Assembly (NCBI GenBank): GCA_947175265.1
Contig: CAMWMD010000024.1
Span: 1 to 43,518, forward strand
Source of the DNA: an uncultured Porphyromonadaceae bacterium
GTDB taxonomy: Bacteria > Bacteroidota > Bacteroidia > Bacteroidales > Muribaculaceae
Direction: 5' to 3'
Length of the DNA: 43,518 nt
Shown: in pieces, positions 1-8,582 of the stretch
Position numbering within the stretch: position 1 is the first letter of the stretch
Layout: the number at the start of each line of letters is the position of its first letter
Translations under genes and position numbers: made by a program
Notes under the pieces: generated by a model
Seen by the model: the letters and a program-made list of their open reading frames with translations, nothing else
Told to the model about the DNA's origin: nothing
The model's database searches: none

Positions 1-68
1 CCTAGAGCCTAGAGCCTAGAGCCTAGAGCCTAGAGCCTAGAGCCTAGAGCCTAGAACCTACCGCCTAA
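1..68. repeat. Heptamer tandem array, AGCCTAG type (family R1)
   Basis: Eight near-perfect 7-bp units AGCCTAG (the first cut by the window edge) are followed by AACCTAC and CGCCTAA. Read on the other strand the units fit NNAGGNN with AGG invariant, the same consensus as arrays at 19092, 19560, 20576, 24772 and 24962. It ends in CCTAA, as the other arrays of this orientation do. Its left limit is outside the window. Function unknown. Confidence 0.9.
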
Positions 69-138
69 ACAAAAAGAAAGGCGAGTCCTCCCGGATACGC
101 CTTGAATTTAGTCGTTATGTGCAATAATTGATGTCGTG

Positions 139-221
139 TGGGCGAAGATGGATTCGAACCACCGAAGGCATAAGCCAGCAGATTTACAGTCTGCCCCATT
201 TGGCCACTCTGGTATTCGCCC
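139..221 (-). tRNA. tRNA-Tyr (GTA)
   Basis: The acceptor stem is GGGCGAA (221-215) paired with TTCGCCC (146-140). The anticodon loop CTGTAAA gives anticodon GTA at 187-185. The T-loop GGTTCGAATCC is present, and the extended variable arm is that of a type II tRNA. The 3' CCA is not encoded: the sequence after the stem is ACAC. A canonical promoter lies upstream at 267-298. Confidence 0.95.
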
Positions 222-266
222 TTGCTTCCGGATCTCGCTTTTGGCGTGTTTTTTCCGAATGCGTTG

Positions 267-298
267 CAAAGTTATAAAGAAAATATTATATCTCCAAA
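267..298 (-). promoter_or_regulatory. Bacteroidetes-type promoter of tRNA-Tyr
   Basis: On the minus strand TTTG (298-295) is followed after 20 bp by TAACTTTG (274-267), an exact match to the Bacteroidetes primary sigma-factor consensus. It points into the tRNA 46 bp downstream. Confidence 0.75.
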
Positions 299-351
299 TT
301 TTTTAGTTAATTTTTTTGAAAAATTTACGGAAAGGCACCCTGATGTGATTT

Positions 352-416
352 AAGTGTCGTATGAATCTTATGTGTAGTATAAATCACATACGACACATAA
401 GATTCATACGACACAT
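352..416. repeat. Nonamer array with internal 22-bp inverted repeat (family R2)
   Basis: From 361 the sequence falls into 9-bp units each starting AT: ATGAATCTT, ATGTGTAGT, ATAAATCAC, ATACGACAC, ATAAGATTC, ATACGACAC. Superimposed is a perfect 22-bp inverted repeat (354-375 with 393-414) with a 17-nt spacer, and a 12-bp direct repeat (387-398 and 405-416). It lies between the end of the aminotransferase gene and the tRNA-Tyr promoter, so it could also work as a transcript-end hairpin. Nonamers ATAAATCTT and ATGAATCTT recur at 20614 and 24934. Confidence 0.8.
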
Positions 417-432
417 TATCTCGCGCCTCGCC

Positions 433-1626
433 TCAAGAAAGTTTCGCTGATGCTTCCTTGATGCGTCGCATGGCCTCGCGGATATTGTCGTCGCTGGTAG
501 CGTAGCTCAAGCGCATATAGCCTGGTGCGCAGAAAGCCGCGCCGTCTACACATGCCACGTGTGCCTCCTCAAGGAGATACATCACGTAGTCGCCGCTGCT
601 CTTTATCTCGCGGTCGCCCGCCTTCTTACCTATAAATGAGGATACTTCCGGGAAAAGATAGAACGCCCCCTGGGGCTCGTTGGTGATCCACCCCGGTATC
701 TCCTTTGCCAGGCTCACAATGAGGTCGCGGCGACGCTCGAATGCCTTGCGCATCTCTTCAACACAGTCAAGGGAACCTTCGTAAGCGGCCTCCGCTGCCT
801 TCTGGGCTATGGAGGAGGTGCCGGAAGTGTACTGTCCCTGAAGTTTTGTCACAGCCTTTGCTATGGCAAGGGGGCCGGCCATGTAGCCGATACGCCAACC
901 GGTCATGGCGTAGGCCTTCGAAACGCCATTGATGATGACAACGCGGTCGCGCACGCTCTCAAACTCGGAGATGCTGTGCACCTCACCCACGAAGTTTATA
1001 TGCTCGTAGATTTCATCAGCGAGGATAGTGATGTCGGGATATTTGGCAAGCACATCGGCGAGACCCTTCAGTTCATCATAACTGTAGATGCTTCCCGTGG
1101 GGTTCGACGGGGAATTGAGCATTATCATGCGGGTCTTCGGTGTGATGGCCTTTTCAAGTTGCTCCGGAGTGATCTTGAAATCCTGGTCTACACCGGCATA
1201 AACCTCCACGGTGACCCCTTCGGCAAGTTTCACCATCTCCACATAACTTACCCATGCCGGCACCGGAATGATTACCTCATCCCCGGGGTTGATGCATGCC
1301 AGAAGCACGTTGCAGAGCTCCTGCTTGGCGCCTGTACCCACCACGATCTGCTCGGGAGCGAATTCAATCTTATTCTCACGCAGGAGTTTCCCGCAGATTG
1401 CCTTACGCAGCGAAAGGTACCCCGGGACGGGTGTATAGCGTGAATAATTCTCATCGATTGCCTTCTTGGCTGCCTCCTTGATGAAATCAGGGGTGTCGAA
1501 ATCAGGTTCGCCAACCGACATGTTGATGACGTCTACGCCGGATGCCTTGAGTTCCGCGCTTTTCTGCGACATTGCAAGGGTAGCCGAAGGTGAAAGCGAC
1601 TGGATACGTTGTGAAATCTGGTTCAT
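433..1626 (-). CDS. aspC: Pyridoxal-phosphate aspartate aminotransferase (class I/II)
   Basis: A 397-aa protein of normal length for the AspB/AspC-like aminotransferases, cytosolic enzymes that interconvert aspartate and oxaloacetate with glutamate and 2-oxoglutarate. The cofactor-binding sequence GVSKAYAMTGWR places the Schiff-base lysine at residue 237; NSPSNPTG (171-178) and the ADEIYEHI stretch (203-210) are the usual PLP-contact motifs. The start MNQISQRIQ aligns with the normal N-terminus of the family. It is monocistronic on the minus strand. The substrate (aspartate rather than another amino acid) follows from overall resemblance; related aminotransferases share these motifs, so the symbol is tentative. 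Confidence 0.85.
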   Translation of the reverse strand: MNQISQRIQSLSPSATLAMSQKSAELKASGVDVINMSVGEPDFDTPDFIKEAAKKAIDENYSRYTPVPGYLSLRKAICGKLLRENKIEFAPEQIVVGTGAKQELCNVLLACINPGDEVIIPVPAWVSYVEMVKLAEGVTVEVYAGVDQDFKITPEQLEKAITPKTRMIMLNSPSNPTGSIYSYDELKGLADVLAKYPDITILADEIYEHINFVGEVHSISEFESVRDRVVIINGVSKAYAMTGWRIGYMAGPLAIAKAVTKLQGQYTSGTSSIAQKAAEAAYEGSLDCVEEMRKAFERRRDLIVSLAKEIPGWITNEPQGAFYLFPEVSSFIGKKAGDREIKSSGDYVMYLLEEAHVACVDGAAFCAPGYMRLSYATSDDNIREAMRRIKEASAKLS

Positions 1627-1710
1627 TTCTGTTAAATTTAAGGTTTATCCACCATCCTTACCCCTCCTGAAAAAGGGGGTGACGGTGAAAAAGGGGTAAA
1701 GATTAGACTG

Positions 1711-1740
1711 CGAAGATACATATTTATTGTGAGCGGACAA
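1711..1740 (-). promoter_or_regulatory. Probable promoter of the aminotransferase gene
   Basis: Minus strand TTG (1740-1738), 19-bp spacer, TATCTTCG (1718-1711), one mismatch to TAnnTTTG. It lies 85 bp before the start codon. The leader between (1640-1700) contains two imperfect copies of a CTGAAAAAGGGG/GTGAAAAAGGGG motif. Confidence 0.45.
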
Positions 1741-1745
1741 AATAT

Positions 1746-1778
1746 TTTGGGATAAGATAAAAAATTTCGTTAACTTTG
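1746..1778 (+). promoter_or_regulatory. Promoter of the 1837-5050 operon
   Basis: TTTG (1746-1749), 21-bp spacer, TAACTTTG (1771-1778), a full match to the Bacteroidetes consensus. The predicted start leaves a leader of about 50 nt before the lipoprotein ATG. Confidence 0.7.
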
Positions 1779-1836
1779 TGCGTCATAGGCCCGCCCGTGG
1801 CGTTTAAGAAAATAAGAAACAAATAACGTACGAAAT

Positions 1837-3207
1837 ATGAAAAAATCACAATCCCGGCGACGCTTGCTCCGCAAGTCGCTGCTCGTCCTTGTAGTCGCGG
1901 TGATGTCCGCGCTCTCTTCCTGTAAGCAGGAGTCTTCCGACGTTTCCTCACTCCTCTCTACCGTCCCCTCATCATCCGGTATGGTGGTGGGTGTCAACCT
2001 GAAATCGGTGCTCGAGAAATCCGGCTGTGAGGTCGACGGCTCCTCGATAAAGGCCGGCAAGGAGGTTCAGGAGTGGCTCGACGGCCTCAGTTCTCCCGGC
2101 GCCAACGCCGAGATGCTGCGCCTTTTCCTCAACGGCGACAGCGGCATTGACCCCCAGGGGATGGTAATCTTTACCGATGCCTACAACAGTTACGCCACAG
2201 CCATGCTTGCCGACACCGACAAGTTCATCTCTTTTGTGGAGAAGCAGACCGGGGGACAGTTCTCCGAAGCTGAAGGGGGCGTGAAGGTATGCAACAATGT
2301 TGCCATCAACGGTGCCCAGATGTGGTTATGCTGGTCTTCCGTCACTACAATAGATGCCAAGGCAATCAAGAATTACGCCACATTGAGCGAGAACCAGAGT
2401 TTTCTCACCAAGAATGTCTCCGAGCCTATCGCGGAGATGAAGACCGATATCGCCGGATGGGCCGACATAAGCACACTGGCGAAGAACATGCTCTCAATGG
2501 GGGAGATGGCTCAGTTGAATCTCGCCGTGGGCGCGCTTTTCCAGGATCCCGCAAGCGTGGCTGTCACCATTGATTGTGGAAAAGGGAAGATGGAGGGCCA
2601 CCTGTGCGTACTCAATGACAAGGGCGACAACGCGAAGTTCCTTCTCCCCACCAAGAAGGTCGACGCGGATCTCGTCAAGGGGATTGGCGGAACTGCCGAT
2701 ATCCTTGTGGCCGGTTGCATAACCAAAGATTTCACCAAGAAGGTGGAGCGTATGCTCTCCTCGTTCGGCGGAAACCTATTCAGCGAGTACACTAAGGCCA
2801 TCGCACAGATCGACGGCACTGTCGGTGTGGCCTGCGGTGTCAGGGACAACGGCAAGATACCCGTCAACGGTTTCGCGCAGACCGACGGCGACCCCGGTGC
2901 CGACGTGATGAATTTCCTTTCGCAATTCGGTTCCACAAAAAAGGATGGCGACATGGTGCGTTTCAGCGAGGGCACCGTTTCCGGCGCGCTTGATGTGGAG
3001 AATACTGCCGCCGCTATGAAAGGTGCCTGGCTTGCCGCCGCTTCTTCAATGGCAGCGAACGACGACTCCGGATTGAAAACTATAGAGGGTAAGCTTGTGC
3101 CCGATGACGGCGGTCTCCGTCTCGACGTCACCGTTACTGCAAAAGACAATTCCAAGAATATTCTGCTCACGGTTCTGAAGGATTTCAGCAAACGTAGCGC
3201 ATATTGA
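1837..3207 (+). CDS. Surface or periplasmic lipoprotein, DUF4836-like
   Basis: A 456-aa lipoprotein: a basic N-terminus (MKKSQSRRRLLRK), a hydrophobic core and the lipobox LSSC with the acylated cysteine at residue 29. The mature part opens with a stretch like LLSTVPSSSGMVVGVNLKSVLEKSG, resembling Bacteroidales DUF4836-type lipoproteins, in which an 'uses no known catalytic motif' fold of repeated alpha/beta units is found; I see no catalytic motif here. It is the first gene of an operon with an ABC ATPase (gap 6 bp) and a permease, so it may be cargo or a partner of that exporter. The family assignment is by recall of sequence style and is uncertain; lipoprotein status is clear. Confidence 0.7.
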   Translation: MKKSQSRRRLLRKSLLVLVVAVMSALSSCKQESSDVSSLLSTVPSSSGMVVGVNLKSVLEKSGCEVDGSSIKAGKEVQEWLDGLSSPGANAEMLRLFLNGDSGIDPQGMVIFTDAYNSYATAMLADTDKFISFVEKQTGGQFSEAEGGVKVCNNVAINGAQMWLCWSSVTTIDAKAIKNYATLSENQSFLTKNVSEPIAEMKTDIAGWADISTLAKNMLSMGEMAQLNLAVGALFQDPASVAVTIDCGKGKMEGHLCVLNDKGDNAKFLLPTKKVDADLVKGIGGTADILVAGCITKDFTKKVERMLSSFGGNLFSEYTKAIAQIDGTVGVACGVRDNGKIPVNGFAQTDGDPGADVMNFLSQFGSTKKDGDMVRFSEGTVSGALDVENTAAAMKGAWLAAASSMAANDDSGLKTIEGKLVPDDGGLRLDVTVTAKDNSKNILLTVLKDFSKRSAY

Positions 3208-3213
3208 TGATAT

Positions 3214-3864
3214 ATGATCAGTGAAATTACACTTGAAGGGATGCTTCCGCGTGTGTTTGTCGCGGAGAGCATCCCTTTTTCTGATGTGTGGAAATCCACA
3301 CTCTCTCTCCGCAAGGGGAATCTATATCTTATTGAGGCTGCCAGCGGCGGCGGAAAGTCATCACTCTGCTCCTATATATATGGGGCTCGGACGGATTATG
3401 AGGGGAGACTCCTGTTTGACGGTGAGGATGCGGCCGGAATAAAGATTGACCGCTGGCAACTCCTCAGGAGGGAAAGCCTCGCCTATCTCCCTCAGGAGTT
3501 ATCCCTTTTCCCGGAATTGACCGCCATGCAGAATATAGAATTGAAAAATTCCCTCACGGGTTTCGCGGAGAAAGGGCGCATAGAGGAATGGCTGCATATC
3601 CTCGGCATCGATTCGAGGCGCGACTATCCGGTAGGACGCATGTCCGTGGGGCAACAGCAGAGGGTAGGGCTGATCCGGGCGATTTGCCAGCCCTTCGATT
3701 TCATTCTCCTTGATGAGCCGGTGAGCCATCTTGATGAGGAGAACAACCGCAAGGCGGCCCGTATGATTGTGGAGGAGGCTACCCGCCAGGGCGCCGCAAT
3801 AATCTCCACCTCCGTGGGTAATCCGCTCCTCATGGAGGGAGAAGTGATAAAGTTGAAACTGTAA
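3214..3864 (+). CDS. ABC transporter ATP-binding protein, LolD/MacB-like
   Basis: A 216-aa single nucleotide-binding domain. Walker A is SGGGKSS (about 44-50), the Q-loop lies near YLPQELSLF (91-99), the signature is MSVGQQQR (143-150) and Walker B is FILLDE (163-168) followed by the D-loop SHLDE. The usual LSGGQ reads SVGQQ. It follows the lipoprotein by 6 bp and precedes an FtsX-type permease by 7 bp, the arrangement of LolCDE/MacB-type mechanotransmission systems that act on lipoproteins or periplasmic substrates. The N-terminal beta-strand region is unusually short and divergent. Substrate unknown. Confidence 0.85.
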   Translation: MISEITLEGMLPRVFVAESIPFSDVWKSTLSLRKGNLYLIEAASGGGKSSLCSYIYGARTDYEGRLLFDGEDAAGIKIDRWQLLRRESLAYLPQELSLFPELTAMQNIELKNSLTGFAEKGRIEEWLHILGIDSRRDYPVGRMSVGQQQRVGLIRAICQPFDFILLDEPVSHLDEENNRKAARMIVEEATRQGAAIISTSVGNPLLMEGEVIKLKL

Positions 3865-3871
3865 TTACATT

Positions 3872-5050
3872 ATGATTTCCCGTTTACTACGAAAGAATAC
3901 CTCTCCGGCGAGGATTGCCGGATTCCTCCTGTCGAATTTCATTGGCCTGGCCATAATTGTGGGCGGCCTGCAGTTCTATGAAGACGCGAGCTCCCTATTC
4001 ACGAGCGATGACAGTTTCGTGAAGAGTGATTTCCTTGTCGTCAACAAGCGTGTCACCTCCGCCGACACATGGCAGAAGGGGGCTACTTCATTTACCCCGG
4101 AGGAGACCTCCGAACTCCGCAGCCAGCCCTGGGTGAGGGATGTCGGGGAGTTCTCCTCGGCCGACTACAGGGTGATGGCTTCCGTCGACCAGGGGGGAAG
4201 GGGGATGTCGACACTCCTCTTCTTTGAATCGATACCCGACGGATTTGTGGATGCCGGAGGGGGGGCCTGGTCTTTCCGGGAAGGGGAGGAGACCGTACCC
4301 CTGATAATTTCCAAGGATTACCTCACTCTCTATAACTTCGGATTCGCCAATTCCGCAGGGCTCCCCCAGATGTCGGAGAGCATAATGAGCGGAATACCCT
4401 TGCGCCTTACCCTCACCTCCGAAGACGGCTCGCGGCGTAAGGTGATGCAGGGTAGGGTAGTGGGTTATTCCAACCGCCTCAACACCATCCTCGTGCCCCG
4501 CTCTTTCATGGAGTGGAGCAACCGCGAGCTCGGTTCGGGCAAGGCCTCGCTCCCTTCGCGTCTGATTGTCGACGTGAGCAGCCCGGGTGATGTGGCGATA
4601 AAGGATTATCTCGAGGCGCACAATCTTGAGGTGGCGGGTGATAAGAGAGGTTCGTCGGCCTCTTATCTCCTGAAGGTCATTGTGGGTATTGTCCTTGCCG
4701 TGGGTATCGTCATAACCCTTCTATCCTTCTTCATCCTCCTTCTCTCCATGTCGTTGCTCATGGAGAAAAACCGCGACAAACTCCATTCCCTGCTGATGCT
4801 CGGATGCCCCGTAAAGGATGTCGCCGCGCCTTATATAAGGATTGTGGTGGTAGCTTCCGGAGTGGCGTGGCTGTGTGCCGTGGCATGCGGCGAGGCCCTT
4901 CGCGCGAGCTACATAAGGCCTCTCGAAGGGCTTGGCGCGGAGAGCGGGGGATGGTGGCTCGGGCCTGCCGTCGGGCTCCTCCTGACGGTGGTCATGACCG
5001 TTGTTAATGTGGCTTCTGTGAGGCGGAAAGTGGTGGCATCTTTCCGTTGA
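3872..5050 (+). CDS. ABC transporter permease, FtsX/MacB-like
   Basis: A 392-aa membrane protein with the FtsX/LolC/MacB layout: one N-terminal membrane helix (about 16-36), a large periplasmic domain (about 40-260) and three C-terminal helices (about 268-298, 320-340, 355-380). The periplasmic part contains a FTPEETSELRSQPWVRDV segment typical of MacB-type permease domains. A cytoplasmic loop MEKNRDKLHSLLMLGCP sits after the second helix, where these permeases contact the ATPase. It is the last gene of the three-gene operon. Family placement is solid; export or extraction role is inferred. Confidence 0.8.
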   Translation: MISRLLRKNTSPARIAGFLLSNFIGLAIIVGGLQFYEDASSLFTSDDSFVKSDFLVVNKRVTSADTWQKGATSFTPEETSELRSQPWVRDVGEFSSADYRVMASVDQGGRGMSTLLFFESIPDGFVDAGGGAWSFREGEETVPLIISKDYLTLYNFGFANSAGLPQMSESIMSGIPLRLTLTSEDGSRRKVMQGRVVGYSNRLNTILVPRSFMEWSNRELGSGKASLPSRLIVDVSSPGDVAIKDYLEAHNLEVAGDKRGSSASYLLKVIVGIVLAVGIVITLLSFFILLLSMSLLMEKNRDKLHSLLMLGCPVKDVAAPYIRIVVVASGVAWLCAVACGEALRASYIRPLEGLGAESGGWWLGPAVGLLLTVVMTVVNVASVRRKVVASFR

Positions 5051-5418
5051 CGACTATCCCTTTTGTTGCATCCGATATAAAAAATCGTGTGAAAAACAAG
5101 AAAAATCATTCAAGAAATATGAAATATGTTGCATAACATGTTTTTATGTTAATTTCGTTAATTAACATTGTTAACGGTGTTAAAATGGCTTAATGAATTT
5201 AAATAAATTCTTACTTTTGCGATGTGTTTACCTACCCTGGGACGTGAAAAGCTCAAGCATTAGCGGCTCTTGGATAAAATACACCTGAGATTGGATAAGA
5301 TGTTAGTCGCTGATGAGCGTTTCCTGATTTGCGCCCTGATGCCGGCGGGCATTTATAACCTTCTGATACAGAGAAATATAGTTAAAACTCAATATCAACT
5401 AAATTTTCCAATTCTTGC
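5051..5418 (+). promoter_or_regulatory. Long leader and promoter region of the sus-like operon
   Basis: This 368-bp gap holds TACTTTTG at 5212-5219, a match to the -7 consensus, without a good TTTG at the expected distance. Upstream (5150-5185) GTTAA or GTTAAC recurs four times, which could be an operator. The predicted leader is about 190 nt. It contains a short hairpin ATGCC-GGCG-GGCAT (5339-5352). No regulator gene adjoins. A long structured 5' leader on a susC gene is plausible for post-transcriptional control, but nothing more specific can be read. Confidence 0.45.
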
Positions 5419-8400
5419 ATGAAGAACATCTGTTTTCATCTGAACAGGAAGTTGTGGCTGACTCTGGCACTCGTGCTGAGTCTCGCGCTTCCCGGTCTCG
5501 CTCAGAAAATCACTGTTCACGGCTACGTGGATGATGAGCTGGGTGATGCTCTGATTGGTGCCACCGTCATGGAAAAAGGCACTTCGAACGGTACGTCGAC
5601 AGACATTGATGGTAACTTCGTCCTCAACGTCGCTCCTAACGCGACGCTGGTGATCAGTTACATCGGCTACGATCCCATGGAGGTAGCGGTCAACGGACAG
5701 ACCAACATCAAAGTTACCATGAAAGAAAACGCCACTACCCTTGAGGCTGCTGTCGTAATCGGTTATGGTTCTGTTAAGAAATCTGATGCCACGGGTTCTG
5801 TGGCTGTCGTCACTCCCGACGACATCGACGCGGGTATCTCTACTTCCGCTCAGGACCTCCTCGTAGGCGCAAGCCCCGGTGTGACCGTGACCACCAACGG
5901 TGGTGACCCCTCCGGCAACGCCAACATCCGTATCCGTGGTGGCTCATCTCTCTCTGCTTCCAACGACCCGTTGATCGTCATCGACGGTGTCCCCCAGAGC
6001 AACCAGAGCAACGCCGGCGGTACTAACGCCCTCACTATGCTCAACCCCAACAACATCGAGAGCATGACTATCCTTAAGGATGCTTCCGCTACCGCCATCT
6101 ACGGTTCTCGCGCATCTAACGGTGTCATAATCATCACTACCAAGAAAGGTAAGAGCGGTCGTCCGCAGGTGAACTTCGCTGCCAACTTCCACGTGAACAC
6201 AGCCCGCAAGACCCTCAAGATGATGGGCGCTCAGGAGTATGTCAACCTCATCGAGCAGTATGGTAACGACCGCGCTAAGCAGATGCTTTACGCTAACCCC
6301 GTTAACCCCGAGCTCGGCACTGAGACCGGTTCAGCTTACAACCTCTATGACACCGACTGGCAGAAGCAGGTGCTCCGCACTGCATTCTCCCACGACTACT
6401 CACTCAGTGTCGGCGGTTCCGCAGGTTTCCTCCCCTACCGTGTGAATGCTTCTTACACCAACAATCAGGGTATCATCAAGACATCCTCTATGGAGCGTAC
6501 TACCGTAGGTTTCAACCTTACTCCGAAGTTCCTCCAGGATCACCTCTCTGTCAACCTTAACGCTCAGGGCTCTTTCGTGAAGACCGGAAACGCTGCCGGC
6601 GTGGTGGGCACTGCCGTTGGTATGGCTCCGGTTTATCCCGTATATACAAACTACGCTATGGCTTCTCCCGAGATGCCTATGGCTTTCAACGGATATTACA
6701 ATATACTCCAGACCACAGGTATGCCTGAGGAGAATGCTTCACAGAACCCCCTCCAGCTTCTCGAAAACCAGAAGAGCGTGGGCAAGACCCTCAACTCTAC
6801 CGGCAACCTCGCTATCGACTACTCTCTCCACTGGCTCCCCGAACTCCACTTTAACCTCAACCTCGGTTATCAGGTGTCGAAGAATACCTCTTACTCCGAT
6901 ATGGATGCCAACTCTATCATGGCGTGGAGAAGCAACTATAAGAATGGTGCCGGTACTCACTACGATTGGTATGAGCTTCAGCGCAACACCAACCTCTCTT
7001 TCTTCATCAACTATAAGAAAGAATTTGAGGCTGCTAAATCTAACGTTGACGTGACTCTCGGTTACGACTGGCAGCGTTTCGACTACTTCGGCCACAGCAA
7101 CACGATAATCAACACTCTCGGCTACAACCTCGGTTATGCCGGTGGCGTTTACTCCATCACTACCGATCCCTCCACTCAGGATCAGATCGGACATGCTTAC
7201 GAGGACGCTCCCATGAGCCGCTGGGGCAACATCAACCAGCTCGTATCTTTCTTCGGCCGTGTGAACTATATCTTTGATGATACCTACCTCCTCACCTTCA
7301 CTCTCCGTGATGACGGTTCTTCACGTTTCTCAAAGGATAACCGCTGGGGTCTCTTCCCCGCTCTTGCACTCGGTTGGAAGATCAACAACATGGCTTTCAT
7401 GGAGCGTACCCGCGGTTGGTTGAATGATTTCAAACTCCGCCTCGGCTGGGGTGAGACAGGTCAGCAGGAAGTCGGCGGTTATTTCCCCTATCTCCCGATC
7501 TATACGGAGTCATATCAGTTAGGTTTCCAATATCTTGATCCTAATGGTTCCGGCAAGTGGATCAATCCTCTATTCCCGCAGTCGTATAATGCCGACCTCA
7601 CTTGGGAGACTACCACTACTTGGAACGTCGGTATCGACATGGGCTTCCTCAACAACCGCATCACTCTTGCTGCCGACTGGTATCTCCGCAAGACCCGCGA
7701 CCTCCTCTCAAGCGTGCCTACCGCAGCGACCAACACCTCAAACTTCCAGCTCCGCAACATCGGTAACATGGAGAACCTCGGTGTCGAGGTCACTGTAGGT
7801 GCAAAACCTGTGATGACTGACGATTTCGTTTGGAATACAAGTCTTAACGTGGCTTGGAACAAGAACAAGATCACAAAACTTCAGGGTAGCGGCGCTAACT
7901 CCGCAATCTCTGCTATCGGCCTTCCCTCCGGTACAGGCGGTAACCTCGCTTGGCATATCGTAGGGCAGCCTGCATTCACATTCATGGTTTACGAGCAGGT
8001 TTACGACTCTAACGGCGATCCTCTCGAGAACCAGTATGTCGACCAAAACCAGGACGGCGTGATCAACGACCAGGACAAAATCATGTACCACTCTAAGGAT
8101 CCGAAAGTGACCATGACTTGGAACAACAACTTCTCTTGGAAGAACTGGGACCTCGGTATCTCACTCCGCGCTAACCTCGGCAACTACGTTTACAACAACC
8201 TGAAGTACTCCAACACTCGTATCTACAACGTGTCTGCCGCACAGTACATGCTTGGCAACCTTCTTGCCGACTCATTCCTCTTCAAGAACGCTGCAAGCGC
8301 GAACAACCTCCCGCTCTCAAGCTATTTCGTGGAGAATGCAAGCTTCCTCCGTTGCGACAACATCACGCTCGGTTATACTTTCCGCGACGTATTCAACGGC

Positions 8401-8550
8401 ACTACTATGATACGTCTCTTCGCTGCCGTTCAGAATCCTTTCGTGATCACCAAGTTCTCCGGTATCGATCCTGAGGAGTTCGGTGGCGTGCAGAGTGATC
8501 CGTATCCCCGTCCAATCACAACATCTCTTGGTCTTGTTGTGACATTCTAA
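5419..8550 (+). CDS. susC: SusC/RagA-family TonB-dependent outer-membrane transporter
   Basis: A 1043-aa protein of normal SusC length. A signal peptide ends near LPGLAQ (residue 29); a carboxypeptidase-like regulatory domain follows (about 30-110, with the motif GATVMEKGTSNGTSTDIDG), then the SusC signature AAVVIGYGSVKKSDATGS (about 110-128), the plug (about 128-240, containing IRIRGGSSLSASNDPLIVIDG and KDASATAIYGSRASNGVIIITTK) and a 22-strand-type barrel ending in GLVVTF with terminal Phe. It should import an oligosaccharide delivered by the SusD partner encoded 32 bp downstream, using TonB energy. It has no N-terminal anti-sigma-interacting domain, so regulation by an ECF sigma pair is unlikely. 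Substrate unproven. Confidence 0.95.
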   Translation: MKNICFHLNRKLWLTLALVLSLALPGLAQKITVHGYVDDELGDALIGATVMEKGTSNGTSTDIDGNFVLNVAPNATLVISYIGYDPMEVAVNGQTNIKVTMKENATTLEAAVVIGYGSVKKSDATGSVAVVTPDDIDAGISTSAQDLLVGASPGVTVTTNGGDPSGNANIRIRGGSSLSASNDPLIVIDGVPQSNQSNAGGTNALTMLNPNNIESMTILKDASATAIYGSRASNGVIIITTKKGKSGRPQVNFAANFHVNTARKTLKMMGAQEYVNLIEQYGNDRAKQMLYANPVNPELGTETGSAYNLYDTDWQKQVLRTAFSHDYSLSVGGSAGFLPYRVNASYTNNQGIIKTSSMERTTVGFNLTPKFLQDHLSVNLNAQGSFVKTGNAAGVVGTAVGMAPVYPVYTNYAMASPEMPMAFNGYYNILQTTGMPEENASQNPLQLLENQKSVGKTLNSTGNLAIDYSLHWLPELHFNLNLGYQVSKNTSYSDMDANSIMAWRSNYKNGAGTHYDWYELQRNTNLSFFINYKKEFEAAKSNVDVTLGYDWQRFDYFGHSNTIINTLGYNLGYAGGVYSITTDPSTQDQIGHAYEDAPMSRWGNINQLVSFFGRVNYIFDDTYLLTFTLRDDGSSRFSKDNRWGLFPALALGWKINNMAFMERTRGWLNDFKLRLGWGETGQQEVGGYFPYLPIYTESYQLGFQYLDPNGSGKWINPLFPQSYNADLTWETTTTWNVGIDMGFLNNRITLAADWYLRKTRDLLSSVPTAATNTSNFQLRNIGNMENLGVEVTVGAKPVMTDDFVWNTSLNVAWNKNKITKLQGSGANSAISAIGLPSGTGGNLAWHIVGQPAFTFMVYEQVYDSNGDPLENQYVDQNQDGVINDQDKIMYHSKDPKVTMTWNNNFSWKNWDLGISLRANLGNYVYNNLKYSNTRIYNVSAAQYMLGNLLADSFLFKNAASANNLPLSSYFVENASFLRCDNITLGYTFRDVFNGTTMIRLFAAVQNPFVITKFSGIDPEEFGGVQSDPYPRPITTSLGLVVTF

Positions 8551-8582
8551 TCTTTTTATCATCAAAGAATAGAACAAATAAT

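Noticed and set aside
2511..3314. Minus-strand frame of 267 codons opposite the lipoprotein
   Set aside because: Antisense shadow: no family signal, Ser/Pro-rich translation, and the plus-strand gene has a lipobox, promoter and operon position.
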